The position numbers and the translations under genes were made by a program. Shown one piece after another: positions 1 to 10,434 of a stretch of 64,000 nucleotides of DNA. Numbering within the stretch: position 1 is the stretch's first letter; every line of letters begins with the position of its first letter. The notes under the pieces are model-generated. The model worked only from the letters and a program-made list of their open reading frames with translations. It was not told where the DNA came from and searched no databases. The stretch covers positions 18,366,573-18,430,572 of the forward strand of contig JALMQS010000225.1 of NCBI GenBank assembly GCA_024734495.1, read 5' to 3'. The stretch is from Forficula auricularia (taxonomy: Eukaryota; Arthropoda; Insecta; Dermaptera; Forficulidae).

Positions 1-177
1 TTATTGTATGTTTGAATAAAATCTGTATGAATTGTTTTAGATACCTGTTTAAGTTATTTTTTGTTTTTATTAATTTGTTCATTCTTTTATTACTAGTGAA
101 GATGAACAAGAAGTGGAGGCCGAAACTTCTAGTGATTTATACATATAAATAAATATCATTTATCGAAATTATTAAAT
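1..177. other. Left edge, no firm gene
   Basis: AT-rich sequence. A possible plus-strand terminal exon (97-149) follows a TTACTAG acceptor-like site, reads an Asp/Glu-rich tail to a stop and is followed by AATAAA. It has no recognised homology and would lie inside the unfinished PNPT1 gene, so it is not called. Confidence 0.3.
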
Positions 178-755
178 TAAGTAATGGAGAGGATTCAGCC
201 AATGGGTAGCCTCTGCTGAATAAAAAACTCCCAATTATAGAAAACGTTTCGGCTTTAATTAAATAATGCCATCATCAGTTCCTAAGAGTTGATGAGTCCT
301 TGAAGACGAGCGCCATATTTGTGTATAAGGAATATATATATAATATATACACAAATATGGCGCTCGTCTTCAAGAACTCATCAACTCTTAGGAACTGATG
401 ATGGCATTATTTAATTAAAGCCGAAACGTTTTCTATAATTGGGAGTTTTTTATTCAGCAGAGGCTACCCATTGGCTGAATCCTCTCCATTACTTAATTAT
501 ATACATATACAGCCATCAAAATTGTATCAACTTTATAACCATTGAGGAATATCATCATGCTCGGACACCTTATACACAAATATGGCGCTCGTCTTCAAGG
601 ACTCATCAACTCTTAGGAACTGATGATGGCATTATTTAATTAAAGCCGAAACGTTTTCTATAATTGGGAGTTTTTATTCAGCAGAGGCTACCCATTAGCT
701 GAATCCCTCTCCATTACTTAATTACATACATATACAGCCATCAAAATTGTATCAA
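178..755. repeat. Penelope-type terminal-repeat cassette, inverted plus direct copies
   Basis: The segment at about 178-325 is repeated in inverted orientation at 345-500, and the latter is repeated directly at about 570-755, ending in the same gccatcaaaattgtatcaac tail. Each copy contains CTGATGA, a short GGC/GCC hairpin and GAAACGTT, the layout of a small hammerhead ribozyme. On the plus strand the cores are at 395-430 and 620-655, and on the minus strand at about 242-285. Inverted and direct terminal repeats with hammerhead motifs are a known feature of Penelope-like elements. No PLE coding sequence lies beside this cassette, so the family assignment is inferred from the motif and from the PLE relic at 12.3 kb. 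Confidence 0.55.
383..448 (+). ncRNA. Candidate small hammerhead ribozyme
   Basis: Core CTGATGA is at 395-401, stem II GGC 403-405 with GCC 420-422, then GAAA 423-426 and the CGTT cleavage-side bases at 427-430. Flanks pair as stem I: 391-394 with 431-434 (one G-U), then AACTC 383-387 with GAGTT 443-447 across an internal loop. Stem III would be only A-C/G-U with no loop, as reported for PLE-associated variants that act as dimers. One extra base (402) separates the core from stem II, a departure from the canonical form. Activity is not shown. Confidence 0.5.
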
Positions 756-868
756 CATTATTAAATTTATTTCAATGGTGTGGCAAATCACCTTTAAAGC
801 TTGAAGAATAAGCTACATAGACAAGAAGAATTTTTAAAAAATATATTTTCAATACGTATTAAATGTAC

Positions 869-1062
869 CATTGGATTCGAATACTTCTGAAGTAAGACGT
901 ATTGTAAAAGGATAATCTTTAGGGATTACTGCTCTGAGTCCTTTTTCTGCAAGAGCCCCGTGGCCAAGCTCTCTTCTGCCTGCAGGGCCAACTCTACCTA
1001 TTTCTTTGGTTGCATAAGGTGGAAATTCATAATGCAAAAAAAAATTTTTCTCTTTCGCGCCA
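869..1062 (-). CDS. PNPT1: PNPT1 exon 4
   Basis: 194 nt from TTACAG at 1063-1065 to AATG|GTACAT at 869, separated from exon 3 by a 71-bp intron. It encodes [17 protein letters not shown] through SEVFESNG. In PNPase the next block would be a Ser-rich segment and GGSLALMDAGVP, which is not found in 1-868. Confidence 0.88.
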
Positions 1063-4000
1063 CTGTAATCAAAGAGAATATAAATTTAAAGAAAATTCTT
1101 TAATAAAAATTTTAAATAAATAGAAATAAAAACCTTGTCAGCATTGATAGGTAATCCATTTTTAAAGCAGATTCAAGGGAATCTAAAGTTACAGTACAAA
1201 ACACTTGAGTTTGCCCTCTTTGAAATAGTGCTGAACCATGGAGAGGCCGAAATAAACCAGTCTGGCAGGAAATATTTCTTATTTCGTCAAATTTTCTACC
1301 ATCACATCTGAAGAAATATATATTTTACATAAAATAATAATTATTTCATGGAGATTAATTTACAAAAAAATTCTGTGAATAATACAATTTCAAATTTATC
1401 AATTTCACTGATTCATTAAATTAATTCAAGTCTTGAAGAATAAAAACAAAATAGTGGCATTTCATAGTAAAGATTTGAAAATAATAAATAAATAAAATTA
1501 CATTTTTTTTCATAAAATTTAATTTGGTTTATCATTCTTTTTGTTTGATATTTTTTTTTTGCCCCCTTGGCCTCGGGAACTAAATGCCCATTTAGCCATT
1601 GTTTGATATTATATGTACAGGGTGACCACGAGAAACATTTACGTTTTAGAAATAAAAAAACAATATTAATTTTTCAAGATACTATTTATTTAACTCAAGT
1701 TACATAGTTGTGGTTATACGCCATTTACTTTACGTAGAGAAAATGATGTCAGGAAGGTGACGTCCTTCTTCCCTGAGGCAATTTTCTATTCTGTCCAGGA
1801 AGCTCCTCCACACTCGTTCCAGTGTATCCTCAGTGATCAACGCCACCTCAGTACGTATCGCCGCTTTCAAGTCATCTAAAGTACGGGGTTTATGTCGATA
1901 AACTTGCTCTTTCAAATGTCCCCACAAATAAAAATCACACATGTTAAGGTCCGGAGATCGAGGAGGCCAGTGCACATCTCCAAATCTTGAAATCAGGTGA
2001 CCTGTCAGGACCTGTGGAGGAGCTTCCTGGACAGAATAGAAAATTGCCTCAGGGAAGAAGGACGTCACCTTCCTGACATCATTTTCTCTACGTAAAGTAA
2101 ATGGCGTATAACCACAAATATGTAACTTAAGTTAAATAAATAGTATCTTGAAAAATTAATATTGTTTTTTTATTTCTAAAACGTAAATGTTTCTCGTGGT
2201 CACCCTATATATAATAAATAACAATTGAATTTAATCATTAATTTAATGAACGAATTTGAGCTTTTACATAACTATTGCTTATGATATCGGATTAATTTTA
2301 CCTGAGAGAATAGAAAAATATACTTTATTTTACCAAACAGTGTATAGTCAAGTATTGTAATCGTCCATGGAAAAATTGTTTTTTTTTTTGTTTTTGTTTT
2401 TTTGCTTGGCTTTTTCGAAATATTTCAAAAACTATTTTGTAAACAAATATCATAACGGCCATATCAGTTTATTTTAACTTAAATTTATATATCTGTCTCT
2501 TCCAGAGAGCACCTCTCTTACTGAAATCATATAGATTAGGCAATATATAATATGTAAATCCACGAAAATCTAATATGAAATTGGAGGAAAAAGTGAAAAA
2601 AATTTCAAGACTCAGAACTAAGTTCTACGGTTAGAGCCGCCCTACTAATAAATTTAAATGTGATAAGTTATTGAAGAATTATTTAACTTAAATAAATTCA
2701 AATTCTTAATTAATTTTAAAATTTAATTATTTGCAATAATTTTTTGGGGGTTAATTTATTATTTGACAACGATTTTAAATGACAATAAAATCTTTCAAAA
2801 ATATTTTCTGCATTTCATTTTTCATTTTTTCTTCCAATTTTATAAATTTTATGAGTATTTACAATGTTATTTTTCATTTACAGTATTTGCTTGTGCGATT
2901 CGTGCATCCCTTATTTTTAACCGACTTTATTAAAGAATAATTTTGGATTTTATTTTTTATTCGCCATGTTGTATGCGTTTGAATTCCTCTACTCTCGAGT
3001 CAGCCTCCTAGGTAGAAAAATTTGTCAACTTAGTTTATACCTTTAACTCTCAAATGTTTTAGGTATTTCTTGGTGATTTGTGGTTTCATTAATAATAAGT
3101 AGATTATAATGAAAGGCAGTCAATAAATTATTTAAATTTTTTTATTCAAATTCCGACGTTTCGGAGACCTTTTCTCTCTTTTTTTTTTTTTTTTTAATGC
3201 AATCGAATGCAAGAAGGGGTGCACTAGTAAAGATGCAGCCCCTATGGATCTCGAAAGACCCTTGCATTACCGAAGAGAAGGGAAAGTTGATTAAGTAAGA
3301 GGGTGTGTAGACGTAGTTTATGCACTCAGGTTTTGAAGGTTTGAAGATTATAAGTGCTGGGAAAGATGGAGGCTGGGAGAGAGTTCCAGTTCCTTGAAGT
3401 CATGGGGATATACGTATTGGCGAATGAAGTGGTCCGGCACTTTTCTAATTTGACCGCGAAAGAGTGTTGGGAGTCGGCAAAACGCGTGCTACGTGCAAAG
3501 CATGCTTTGGAGGGAATTATTGATTTTATCTCATCAGAGCACCTGCCGTGATAGTATCTATAGAAAAGGGAAAGGGCAGAGACATTTCTTCGATGAGCTA
3601 GCGAGTCGAGGGAGTCGGTGAGGCTAGAATCGTCAATTAGCCTGACGGCTCGTTTCTGAATTGCATCCAGGATAGCAAGAGAATATTTAGAGGCTCCTCT
3701 CCATAGATGAGAGCCGTATTCGAGACAGGGCCGGATTTGGGCCTTGTAGATGGTGAGAAGATGTGGGGGCTTGTAAAATCGCTTGGACCTGAATAAGTAG
3801 CCAATCTTCCTTGCTGCAGATTTCGTCACAGAGGAGATGTGTTCATTCCAAGACAGGTCAGATGCGACAGAGACGCCCAACATGGATAGGCTGTCACACA
3901 TTTTCAGGGTATTCGAATCGAAGTGAATATCAGGGAAATTTTTATTTTCGCGCCTAGAAATTAGACAACATTGAGTCTTGTTTGCATTAAAGTTAACTAC

Positions 4001-7000
4001 ATTTTGAGAGCCCCATTTATTCAGTTTGTCTAGGTCGAGGCAACATTGATTCGATTATTCGGGAGTGAGGGTTTGCCGTACAGAGTGCTATCGTCGGCGT
4101 AACAATGAGTGGGGTTTGACGTTTGATCGATAAGGTCGTTTATATAAATTAGGAAGAGTGTGGGGGAGATTACAGAGCCTTGGGGAACACCAGCGTTTGT
4201 GGAGAACGATTCAGATGATATTCCATCCTTCTTCAGGGTATTGAATAGTTATTGATGGTTGAGTATAACTCGGCTCCCATTTTTCTCTCTTTTTAGTGAT
4301 AACAACAATATTAGTTGACTAAGTACACTTATGATATAATGATGAAAAGTATTGTAATATTGTTGTTATCACTGAAAAGAGAGAAAAATGGGAGCCGAGT
4401 TATACTCACCAATCAATAACTATTCAATACCCTGAAGAAGGAGAGAAAAGGTCTTCGAAACGTCGGAATTTGAATAAAAAAATTTAAATAATTTATGGAC
4501 TGCCTTTCATCGTAACCTACTTATTTCGCTTACCAGTCCGTCTTTCTAAGCAAATAAATAAAATTCATTAATAATGTTGTAGAGTTCAAAATTAATTTAT
4601 AGTAATATTAGAAAAATCACAATAATATTTTGATAAAAAGTGTCTAATTTATCCTCATTCATAGTAGAATCGTATAAAATTTTTCAAAATCTGCACTAAA
4701 AAAATCCGCATATTCACGCAGCCCGATTTTAAGCGATTAAAATAGAGAAAATGATGCGCGAATTACAAGAGTAAATACGGTATATTTATATCAGGCAGAA
4801 ATTTTTTTTTTTGATTTATATGTCTTATAAATTAAACAAATGTTTTCTCATCAACAAACCCTATAGATATTTTATGTAGATAAAAAATATTCACCTTATA
4901 TCATCTTCAAAAATTAAATTTCTAAATATATCTTTACAAATTTGACTAAATGTTGTTTCAGTTAATTTAGAATCAAATTGATCTGTAAATTGTTTTTTTA
5001 ATTTATCCATTATATTCAACCTCAAATCATTAACGGCATTATCTCTGGACAGTTTATCATGTTTATAATCACGAAATATTTCCCTCAAACGCATTTCACA
5101 CAAAGTTCTCACGGCATCTTCCACTTCTACGGTTTTTTCCTGATTTTCAGCCGATTCCATATTCCTTTTTGTTTTTCCATAATGTTTTTGTAATTTCAGA
5201 ATTTCACTAATTATTTCATGGCCTTCTTTCACACCTACTTTAATCGCTTTTAGGATATCTTGTTGATAAATATCATCGGCGTGTCCTTCTAACATTACTA
5301 TAAGATTTTGTTTCATTGATGTTACAATTAGATTTAATTTACTTTCAGAGAGTTCTTTTCTTGTCGGGTTCACAATGATTTCATTATTGATTAAACCTAA
5401 TTTGACTGCAGCTATTGGTCCATTCCAAGGAATATCTGACAGAGCTAAAGAGGCGGAAGCTGCATTGATACTTAAAATATCAGGGTCATGTACGGAATCG
5501 ACTGATAAAAGGTTACACATTATTTGTGTATCATAAGTGAATCCTTCAGGGAATAAAGGTCGCAGCGATCTGTCAATCAAACGGCTGGTCAGAATTTCCT
5601 TTTCAGTTACGCCAAGTTCTCGACGAGCAAAATTGGTTGGAATTCTTCCTGCGGCTGCAGATTTCTGCCGAAAATCAACTACTAGTGGAAGAAATGACGA
5701 TGGAGTTGGCTTGGGCTTGCTCACGGCGGTGACCATCACAGCAGTGTCGCCCATCCTGGCGACTGAACAACCGTCCGTAAAACGGGCATATTGTCCGGTT
5801 GAAATTTTCATCGGACGTCTGAAACAAAGTGACAAAGATCAATTAAAAGATAGATAGATGAATAAAATATAGATATTCGTATAATAGATATATTTATAGA
5901 TACGATGAACATACTACTTTTAATATTCTTTAATTCAAATTTTTAATTATTTTAATTTATAAGCAAACCCGAAGAATGGAAGTGATTGTTTTTAATTGTA
6001 AGACTGCATAAAGTTAGAGACAAATTGACCCTAGAGAAGTAATGTGGCCATTCCAAGCAGGGCCGTATTATCCAATAGGTAATGTAGGCAACTGCCAATG
6101 GGCCTCGCGCCCCTTATGGATCCCCAACCCAAAATCTGGTATTGTTATATGATTTAAATGGTACTTACCTACCTAGAGACCTACATATACATAAGGAGAG
6201 AGAGGGGCCCAAGACTTGCATTGCCTAGGGGCCTCTACGTGGCTTAATGCGGCCCTGATTCCAAGGTCAGATCCCAGGGTGACACCTAACATTGATATTT
6301 TGTCAGAATATTCCATTGAGCTCGAATCAAAGGAAATGTCGGGAAGGTCTCTTTCAATATGCCTAGAAATTAGCCAGCATTGTTTCTTGCCCGCATTAAA
6401 GATTCTGCCGCTGTCGAGGCAATTTTCTAATTTCGAAATGCTTATGAGAAAACATAAAAGGGCGTCTTAAATCTGTAAAAATTAATACACTTTGCGTCAT
6501 GATTAAAACATATTTTTAAAGACGTCACATATACGATATTGAGAAGATTATCATTTATGAAAGAATACCAGGGTAGAGAAGACAAGGGGGAATCCCCGAA
6601 TGTAGTTAGAGATAACTTAAACGTGAATTAAGCTACTTGAAGACAGTTTAATAAGGGATCAACAATATGTCATGAAAAACTTTTAATTATATTTTCAAAC
6701 CTCCACTAGATGGTTTAAGTCTGAGCTTGTTGGATTTTTTTCTAAGTGAACCACAAATAGATTTTGCACTTTGCTATATCCTTTTCATTAAAAAATTGAA
6801 GCTTTTTCTACCTTTTTAATTGTTTTTTTTTTTTTATAAGAATAAAAATGTTTAAAACATTGATTATAAGAAAGGCTTAAAGAAACAAGTAATCATGACA
6901 TGAATACTTACCCATTTGAAAAATTGATTTTCACTTCAGGCGTTTTCGAAGGCAATCCATTGGAAAAATACCTGTATATGATTTTTGGTTTGTTATATCG

Positions 7001-7087
7001 GATGTGATTTTGCCAAAAATTATCATATATATGTCTATTTGAATAGCAGCGTAATTTACAGAACGATTCTTTGATTCGTATAGCCAT
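869..7087 (-). CDS. PNPT1: Polyribonucleotide nucleotidyltransferase 1 (mitochondrial PNPase), N-terminal part, partial
   Basis: This gene encodes a phosphorolytic 3'-5' exoribonuclease expected in mitochondria. Four exons fit phase by phase: 7087-6912, 5818-4895, 1307-1134 and 1062-869. Splice sites are GT-AG and together they give about 490 residues. The start at 7087 opens a basic N-terminus ([13 protein letters not shown]) suited to mitochondrial import. Residues about 60-200 form the first RNase PH domain, with [29 protein letters not shown] and LSDIPWNGP. The PNPase helical domain follows. Exon 3 opens the second RNase PH domain ([25 protein letters not shown]) and exon 4 continues it ([25 protein letters not shown]). 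The rest of this domain and the KH and S1 domains must lie left of the window. The 3.6-kb second intron is filled with transposons. No frame break is seen. Confidence 0.93.
1134..1307 (-). CDS. PNPT1: PNPT1 exon 3 (start of second RNase PH domain)
   Basis: 174 nt between CTTCAG at 1308-1310 and ACAAG|GTTTTT at 1134. It encodes [11 protein letters not shown] and [18 protein letters not shown], a hallmark block of the catalytic RNase PH domain. It has no ATG of its own and is recognised by homology and phase. Confidence 0.9.
1618..2207 (-). mobile_element. Mariner/Tc1-superfamily fold-back element with transposase C-terminus
   Basis: Arms of about 195 bp (1618-1812 and 2011-2207) are near-perfect inverted repeats starting AGGGTGACCACG, flanked by TA on both sides (1616-1617 and 2208-2209), the mariner target duplication. 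The minus frame 2068-1730 reads the end of a DDE transposase: [20 protein letters not shown], then [13 protein letters not shown] and a [12 protein letters not shown] tail. The arms themselves contain the coding end, so about 60 codons are present twice, head to head. This is a non-autonomous fold-back derivative in the PNPT1 intron. The N-terminal half and the first catalytic residues are missing. Confidence 0.85.
2208..3104. other. PNPT1 intron, no recognised feature
   Basis: AT-rich sequence with homopolymer runs. No coding frame, tRNA or clear repeat family was recognised. Confidence 0.6.
3177..4226 (-). pseudogene. Jockey/CR1-like non-LTR retrotransposon, 3' part (family J1)
   Basis: A 5'-truncated LINE with its poly(A) tail as the T run at 3177-3196. 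The minus frame 3901-3326 encodes the region after the RT palm ([45 protein letters not shown]). Upstream to 4226 are remains of [13 protein letters not shown] and of the YADD box in other frames. It inserted into the left arm of the PLE-like cassette. The same 3' end, close to ttcgattgcattaaaaa, recurs at 16.4, 36.2 and 50-52 kb. Confidence 0.85.
4421..4476 (+). ncRNA. Candidate small hammerhead ribozyme with clear stem I
   Basis: CTGAAGA at 4432-4438, stem II GGAGA 4440-4444 with TCTTC 4452-4456, GAAA 4457-4460 and CGTC 4461-4464. Stem I pairs CC 4430-4431 with GG 4465-4466, TAA 4426-4428 with 4468-4470, and TATTC 4421-4425 with GAATA 4472-4476. One mismatch and one bulge form the kind of loop used for tertiary contact. 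The opposite cassette arm has TCTCC in place of TCTTC, which turns a G-U pair into G-C. Stem III is the palindrome ACGT with no loop, suggesting dimer action. Confidence 0.55.
4513..4894. other. PNPT1 intron, nothing recognised
   Basis: AT-rich sequence between the PLE-like cassette and exon 2. No feature is supported. Confidence 0.6.
4895..5818 (-). CDS. PNPT1: PNPT1 exon 2 (first RNase PH and helical domains)
   Basis: 924 nt from a TTTCAG acceptor to ATAAG|GTGAAT. It is the longest uninterrupted host reading frame in the window. It carries the first RNase PH domain and the acidic and basic helices typical of the PNPase linker domain. The ATG at 5835 in the open frame lies upstream of the acceptor and is not the start. 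Confidence 0.92.
6010..6435 (-). pseudogene. LINE fragment, family J2, RT C-terminal region
   Basis: The minus strand encodes a decayed segment matching the J2 copy at 25.4 kb: [17 protein letters not shown], [14 protein letters not shown] and [13 protein letters not shown]. It continues left of 6058 as a WNGHI-like string after a hAT insertion. It lies in PNPT1 intron 1 and has no intact frame. Confidence 0.7.
6058..6257. mobile_element. hAT-type MITE, 200 bp, perfect 8-bp target duplication
   Basis: It starts CAGGGCCGTATTA and ends with the inverse TTAATGCGGCCCTG. The flanking 8-mer attccaag is present at 6050-6057 and 6258-6265. TIR sequence, length and 8-bp duplication define a non-autonomous hAT element. 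It interrupts the J2 LINE relic and so is younger. Confidence 0.85.
6912..7087 (-). CDS. PNPT1: PNPT1 exon 1
   Basis: ATG at 7087-7085, 176 nt, ending AATGG|GTAAG at 6912. It encodes the presumed mitochondrial presequence and the start of the mature protein ([10 protein letters not shown]). The exon ends in phase 2 and joins exon 2 to give [14 protein letters not shown]. Confidence 0.85.
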
Positions 7088-7480
7088 AATATTAAATAAA
7101 ATAAATGTATATAAAAATGAATAATTGTTGATGATTGTCTATATCACATAAACTAGATAAAGGAATTATAAAAAAATGACTACATATTGAGATAAATAAA
7201 ATGAGAAGTTTAAATCCCTAAGTTTAGGTTAGTATTTTATTTCTATGGTTAGTTTTTAATCACGCTCTCTTGTCCTCCTGCACTAGAGCGCGATCTCATG
7301 GCAGTTAATTGTACTAATGTTTTTCTACTATATTTAAAATATCAATTTTTCCACGTGGAATCAAATTATACGGACTATGATTTATTAACTATAAATTAGA
7401 CGAAAAAGTAGTTTTAAGACATAGAACGCTTTCCAAAATTGTCTCTGCTTGATGCAAAGAAACATATACATATAGGCATA
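7088..7480. other. PNPT1 5' flank
   Basis: AT-rich upstream region of PNPT1. It should hold the promoter, but no TATA box or initiator can be singled out. Confidence 0.35.
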
Positions 7481-7481
7481 T

Positions 7482-7620
7482 ACCAGTGGTGTCATGGTGC
7501 CTGAATGTCGTTCTGGCACTGGTTTTGGGAACATATATTTCCAAAATTTTCCGGTGGAGGACCCCCGGATCCCACAGGCCCCCGGAATTTCAGCTCTCCG
7601 GCAATGCGATGACACCACTT
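7482..7620. mobile_element. Small terminal-inverted-repeat element
   Basis: A GC-richer 139-bp block begins AGTGGTGTCATGG and ends with the near-inverse CGATGACACCACTT. No exact target duplication is visible. It may be a MITE of unknown superfamily. The minus open frame over it has no recognised similarity. Confidence 0.4.
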
Positions 7621-9540
7621 ATAAATACCATATATAAATAAATATATATAGTTTTGAAGGTTTGATCTTCATCATCACTGTTTTGTGTAATAAATATTTT
7701 ATCTATTTCTCTTGGGGTCAATTACCAGATTGTATATACAGGGGTGTCCCGCTCCCATTTCGGGTGGGTCTTCTGGGGACCTACATATTATGTATACAAA
7801 TTTTGGTTGAGTTTGGTCCAAAACGATAACATATATTTCTACCCTTCTCCCTTTTGGGTGTTTTTTTTTTTTTTTTTTTTTTTATTATTATTATTTTTTG
7901 TTTTTTTTCTTTAAGCAAAAGTTGTCAGAAATCACATTCTCTACAACTTGTTCATTAGAAGGAAATTTTGAATCCGTTATATGATGTTTAACGAGCCCGA
8001 TTAAAAAACTCTCTTTTTAGAACTCCGTAATTCTAGCGACATGTTGACTATTGAAAACAGTGCGTTTACTAATAAAATAGCACGCGATTACAAGCAAACG
8101 GATACGTTAGCTCGTGTTCGCCTTAGTCTGCAAGTACTGACATGTTTCGCTGCAAGTAGGCACAGGTTCCCGTGGTCAGGCGTACATGAAATTTCATTTA
8201 CATTTGTTTTGACATCAAACAAAAAAATTAAGATTCATGCTAATGAGCATTTTGTTTTTTATTTTGTGAAACCTATCTAGTGGTTTATATTTTAAAATTT
8301 TCTTTTTACTGTATTAATATGTTTCACCAAGAACCTACACCATACTTCCTTAACAAAAAAGAGTGTATGCGTTAAAAAAAGACTTTGATTTTTGGGACAC
8401 CTAATGTAGAATCAAAATTTGGGGCGATTTGGAGCAATGTACAGACAAAATCTTAATTATATATATCGTATATAGATATATTACTTTAAATAGTCATAAC
8501 AGTATAAACAAAACTGATTGGATAAATAATTAAGTACAAAGTATATTAATATATGATCAATTTTATTAATTTATAATTGAGCGACCTTTAGCACTTGTGG
8601 AGTTAATATTTTTACTAAAATGTTTTATTATTATTATTATTATTATTCTACTATCTCATCTAGTTTTCATAAAAAGCAAGTCATGACCGAGCCTTCAATT
8701 ATTCTTACTCTACTAATAATTCTTTCTATATTTAAATAAATAAACCCATCAAATAAATGCATTTTGTTGGATTCTCTGCCTTTATTCTCAATCACAATTC
8801 ATATATAATTTTCAAAATCCATTATCGAATATGAAAATATATTATTTCTAAAAAACAACTCTGATCTAGAGCTCAAAAGTGGAAGCAGAAAAATATAGTG
8901 CAAAACGTAGCAACATTTTAAAAATTTAACTTCCAATTTATTTCAAGTCCAAGTGCCCAATAAGTAGCCACATAAGAAACATTTTCAGCATGAACAATTA
9001 CAACATGAATTTAAAATTTTAATTTCTTATAAAATTTTAAAAATTGTTACCAATGCATGAATTTTCCTATAGAATATGAACACAAAAACCAATTTTTATC
9101 AGAAATTCACTCATTCCCTTCTTATCAACGACAAATAAGAAAGAAATTGATATCTCAAGTAGTTAAGGGACGGAACATTCGGTATTGGATTCGACTTCCA
9201 ATGGGAAGTTTATTTAAAATAGATCTACATCTATAGTACACTAACCCAAAATAATCATTTAAAAAAAATAATAAAAATAAAAATAAGTAAATAACAAATG
9301 TTTTGTTCCTTAGTCCATTTCGTGCAGCGTATTTAATTTTTCGAGCAATTGGTTATAAAGTTTTAAAGATATTTAATGCTACACAAATTTTAAAATTTCA
9401 TAAAATTTATTTTAAAGTAGAATAAAATTTTAGAAAAAATCTTACTATTTTTTTAGCGTGAAAACTATTTAGCTGTGGATGAGTGCAAATATCTAGTCGA
9501 AAAGAAGGAAGCAAATGAAACAAAAGTGATGTATTTATTT
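7621..9540. other. Intergenic, repeats only
   Basis: A possible element at about 7741-8402 is bounded by GGGGTGTCCC and its inverse GGGACACC. It contains a TTGAGTTTGGTCC string also present at 14.8, 32.65 and 40.2 kb. A TTA microsatellite lies at about 8630-8647. The rest, 8403-9540, shows no recognisable feature. Confidence 0.4.
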
Positions 9541-9542
9541 TT

Positions 9543-10242
9543 AACCGACATCAAAAAAGGAGGAAATTCTCTATTCGACTGAATTTTTTTTTTTTTTTTT
9601 TTTTTGTGCTTATGTTACCTCATATCTCCGCCAATTGTGAAACCGATTTTGAAAAAAATATCATTGGGTTCAGTCTACCTTCGGATTGGTCCCATTTTTT
9701 TTCATAGGCATTAGACCTTTTTTGTTAGGTTTGCTCAGGCCTAACTTCTTTGTTTATGAACTGATTTCGATGATTCTTTTTTTATTGGAAAAGGGGTATC
9801 TTAGGGATGGTGCCATATTAATTTAGTCAAGTTCTGATGATAGGATCACTATTAATAACATCACTAAAAAGAGAAAAATAAAAATAAATTTTAAGAAAAA
9901 AATAAAACCGACTTCAAAAAATTAAATGCAACAAATAAAATACACTAAAAGTTATAAAATAATTATTATCTTATTTAGTTACAACTAAACGACGAAATAT
10001 TAACATGAAATTACTTTGTGATGTCGGTACCAAACAAACTATACCTATAAGCGAGCATACACTCCAAACTTACTAAGTAAGATCCGTCAAGTGCGATTCA
10101 TAAAAGGTATATGTTTGGCACCGACTTAAAAAAGTAATTTCATGTTAATATTTCGTCGTTTAGTTGTAACTAAATAAGATAATAATTATTTTATACCTTT
10201 TAGTGTATTTTATTTGTTGCATTTAATTTTTTGAAGTCGGTT
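9543..10242. mobile_element. AACCGACTTC fold-back element E1
   Basis: It begins AACCGACATCAAAAA and ends with the inverse GAAGTCGGTT. The left 350 bp is unique to the family (the ctctattcgactg block, then a T run and an atctccgccaatt block). The right part (9907-10240) is a long palindrome with ggtataaaataattattatc arms around a short centre. There is no coding frame. Other copies are at 10435, 41722, 42553 and 43613. Confidence 0.7.
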
Positions 10243-10434
10243 TTATTTTTTTCTTAAAAATTATTTTTGAGTTGGTCAAAAGTGAATAATTCTGAATGTC
10301 ATTATTATACACTATTTCCCAATTGTTATTATCTAAAGAGATATTTATTGATTTTTTGCGAATTTTATTTTATAGCCCTTGAGATATCAATAACACACGT
10401 TTAGATGCTATAATTTTAGCTATATTATGTTTTT

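Larger units (their letters stand above)
3105..4512. repeat. Penelope-like inverted terminal cassette split by a LINE
   Basis: The left arm (about 3110-3175, gaaaggcagtc to ttttctctc, then 4229-4316) is the inverse of the right arm (4345-4512). The spacer 4317-4344 is AT-rich. Both arms contain CTGAAGA, a stem II and GAAACGTCGG. The left arm is cut inside stem II by the LINE at 3177-4226. Arm sequence is nearly identical, so the palindrome is relatively young and the LINE younger still. Confidence 0.65.

Noticed and set aside
97..149. Possible plus-strand terminal exon with acidic tail and AATAAA
   Set aside because: Only 17 codons, no homology, and it would lie within the unfinished minus-strand PNPT1 gene.
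1730..2068. Host gene of 112 aa
   Set aside because: It is the mariner transposase C-terminus inside inverted arms with TA flanks.
5537..5857. Plus-strand 106-aa open frame
   Set aside because: Antisense shadow of PNPT1 exon 2.
8041..8280. 79-aa plus open frame
   Set aside because: No recognised domain, AT-rich end, and inside a probable repeat block.
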